Positions 62,904-64,000 of a stretch of DNA of 64,000 nucleotides are shown here, piece by piece. The position numbers and the translations under genes are program-made. The DNA is taken from NCBI RefSeq assembly GCF_900107255.1, contig NZ_FNPH01000008.1:62001-126000 (forward strand). The letters run 5' to 3'. The notes under the pieces are model-generated. The model did not search any database. It had not been told where the DNA came from and saw only the letters and a program-made list of their open reading frames with translations. Source of the DNA: Micromonospora pattaloongensis (lineage in GTDB: Bacteria; Actinomycetota; Actinomycetes; Mycobacteriales; Micromonosporaceae). Every line of letters starts with the position of its first letter. Position 1 is the stretch's first letter.

Positions 62904-64000
62904 CTACGGCTCGCTCACCGGCACGCCGTCGAAGGTCTCCTGCGTACGGGTGAACCGGTACGTCGCCCAGTGCATCCGCACCACCGCGCCCGAGCCGTCC
63001 CGGGTGAGCCGCAGCAGCTCGCCCACCTCCCGCCCGGAGACCGTACGCAGCACGTCCGGCTGGTCCGGCAGCGGCGCGAAGACCGCCGGGGGCCTGCCCG
63101 CCGGGTCGTCCGCCCCGCGCGCCCGCAGGGCCCCGTCGCGCCAGAAGAAGACGTGCTCGAAGCCCTCGCCCCACCAGCGCCCGAGCACCGACCGGTACGC
63201 CGCCGGTGCCGGCTCCCCCGGCGTCCAGGGCACGATCTCGGCCGGGTCCTCCCGGACGGCGGCCTCCAGCAGCCGGTGCGGCAGCTCCAGCGTCGCCGCA
63301 GCGGTCCCCGAGGAGCCCAGCACCGCGCAGCCCATCGCGCCGGGTGTGCCGGCGCCGCCGCGCCGGCCGTAGACCGCGGCGAGGAAACCGGGCATCGCCC
63401 CGTCGTGCCCCACGTGCATCACCCGGTCCCCCTGTGGCAGCAGGATCAGGCCGAGCCCGAACCCGGCCGCCCAGAGCGACTCGTCGGTCACCGTCGCCGG
63501 CCACCGCATCTCGTCCAGCGTCGCGGCCCGCAGCACCTCGGCGCGCGGGTCGAGCGCCGCCGGGTCGGCGAGGAAGGCGGCCCAGCGGGCCATGTCGCCG
63601 GCGGTGCTCCAGAGCTGCGCCGCCGGTGCGACCGCGCCGAAGTCGGCGGGCGGCTCCGGGCGGGCGTGATCCGAGTACGCGTCGACGAGGAATCCGGTGA
63701 CGGCCTCGGGACCGGGGGCGACGGCGGTCCCGGTGAGCCCGAGCGGGGTGAGGATCCGGTCCGCCAGCACCTCGGCCCAGGTGCCACCGCGCAGCCGGGC
63801 CACCGCGTGCCCGAGCAGCGACAGCCCCAGGTTGGAGTAGTGGTAGCGCCGTCCCGACGGCAGCACCCGCTCGGCGCGGGCGAGGTCCGCGATCAACCCG
63901 CCGACGTCGGGGGCGCGCAGGGTGTCCCAGACGTCACCGTACGGCTCGCGCTGCAGGCCGGCGGTGTGCGACAGCAGCCGGCGCACGGTCAGCTCGCCGT
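62904..64000 (-). CDS. Serine hydrolase, beta-lactamase/D-Ala-D-Ala carboxypeptidase class (5' part missing)
   Basis: At least 365 codons of a penicillin-binding-protein-like hydrolase; the N-terminus with the catalytic SxxK lies beyond base 64000. Visible are ELTVRRLLSHTAGL, the Y-x-N motif in RYHYSNLGLSLLG, and a GHDGAMPGF block in place of the KTG-like motif. A C-terminal lipocalin-like domain follows (RSVLGRWWGEGFEHVFFWRDG ... WATYRFTRTQE). Members are esterases, carboxypeptidases or beta-lactamase homologues; the substrate is unknown. It is on the same strand as phoH with a 157-nt gap. Confidence 0.82.
   Translation of the reverse strand, partial: GELTVRRLLSHTAGLQREPYGDVWDTLRAPDVGGLIADLARAERVLPSGRRYHYSNLGLSLLGHAVARLRGGTWAEVLADRILTPLGLTGTAVAPGPEAVTGFLVDAYSDHARPEPPADFGAVAPAAQLWSTAGDMARWAAFLADPAALDPRAEVLRAATLDEMRWPATVTDESLWAAGFGLGLILLPQGDRVMHVGHDGAMPGFLAAVYGRRGGAGTPGAMGCAVLGSSGTAAATLELPHRLLEAAVREDPAEIVPWTPGEPAPAAYRSVLGRWWGEGFEHVFFWRDGALRARGADDPAGRPPAVFAPLPDQPDVLRTVSGREVGELLRLTRDGSGAVVRMHWATYRFTRTQETFDGVPVSEP

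Overview
The window is a very GC-rich actinobacterial chromosome segment with many GTG starts and many 1-4 nt start/stop overlaps. Gene content suggests Micromonosporales (Micromonospora/Actinoplanes-like), but that is inference from style and synteny, not a database match. There is no rRNA, tRNA, CRISPR array, insertion sequence or phage module that I can support.

Layout. (1) 1-4059, minus strand: the end of a Wzy-type polysaccharide locus (glycosyltransferase, O-antigen-ligase-like polymerase, Wzz-like chain-length protein, start of a flippase). (2) 4199-12254, minus strand: a tightly overlapping eight-gene operon resembling the Ebo/Edb clusters of cyanobacteria and pseudomonads. Its order is Ino1-type inositol phosphate synthase, UbiA prenyltransferase (EboC), TIM-barrel protein, EboA, TatD hydrolase (EboB), EboE, phosphodiesterase, polyprenyl diphosphate synthase. 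This is the most unusual system in the window: a cyclitol-forming enzyme, a prenyl donor synthase and a prenyltransferase lie in one transcript, and the usual sugar-phosphate cyclase EboD is absent. (3) 12591-23899, minus strand: a sugar uptake and oxidation locus (ROK regulator, ATPase, permease, Tat lipoprotein binding protein, Gfo/Idh oxidoreductase, a secreted ThuA-glucose dehydrogenase-like-PKD-CBM protein and a Tat-exported TIM-barrel isomerase). (4) 24176-28277: an ABC-2 exporter and a second, paralogous ROK regulator. (5) 28289-40788: housekeeping genes (dnaG, Nudix, dgt, ppdK, dusB, glyS) with small unknowns.

(6) 40851-44239, plus strand: a zinc locus with a Zur-box-like site, znuA-znuC-znuB, an ArsR/SmtB repressor with the alpha-5 zinc motif, and Zur. 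(7) 44302-51227: a membrane protein, acyl-CoA dehydrogenase, DUF6328-like protein, an AAC(3)-type acetyltransferase, an alpha/beta hydrolase and a permease pair. (8) 51367-54457, plus strand: a TPP riboswitch controlling a YkoEDC-type ECF transporter for a thiamine precursor. (9) 54595-62746: the conserved phoH-ybeY-CNNM-(CDA-like)-era ... recO-uppS block, interrupted by an acyltransferase and a DUF4097 lipoprotein. (10) 62904-64000: a serine hydrolase cut by the window end.

Starts were chosen from Shine-Dalgarno sequences, overlaps with upstream stops and family length. Functions are homology judgements from reading the protein sequences; no search was run.
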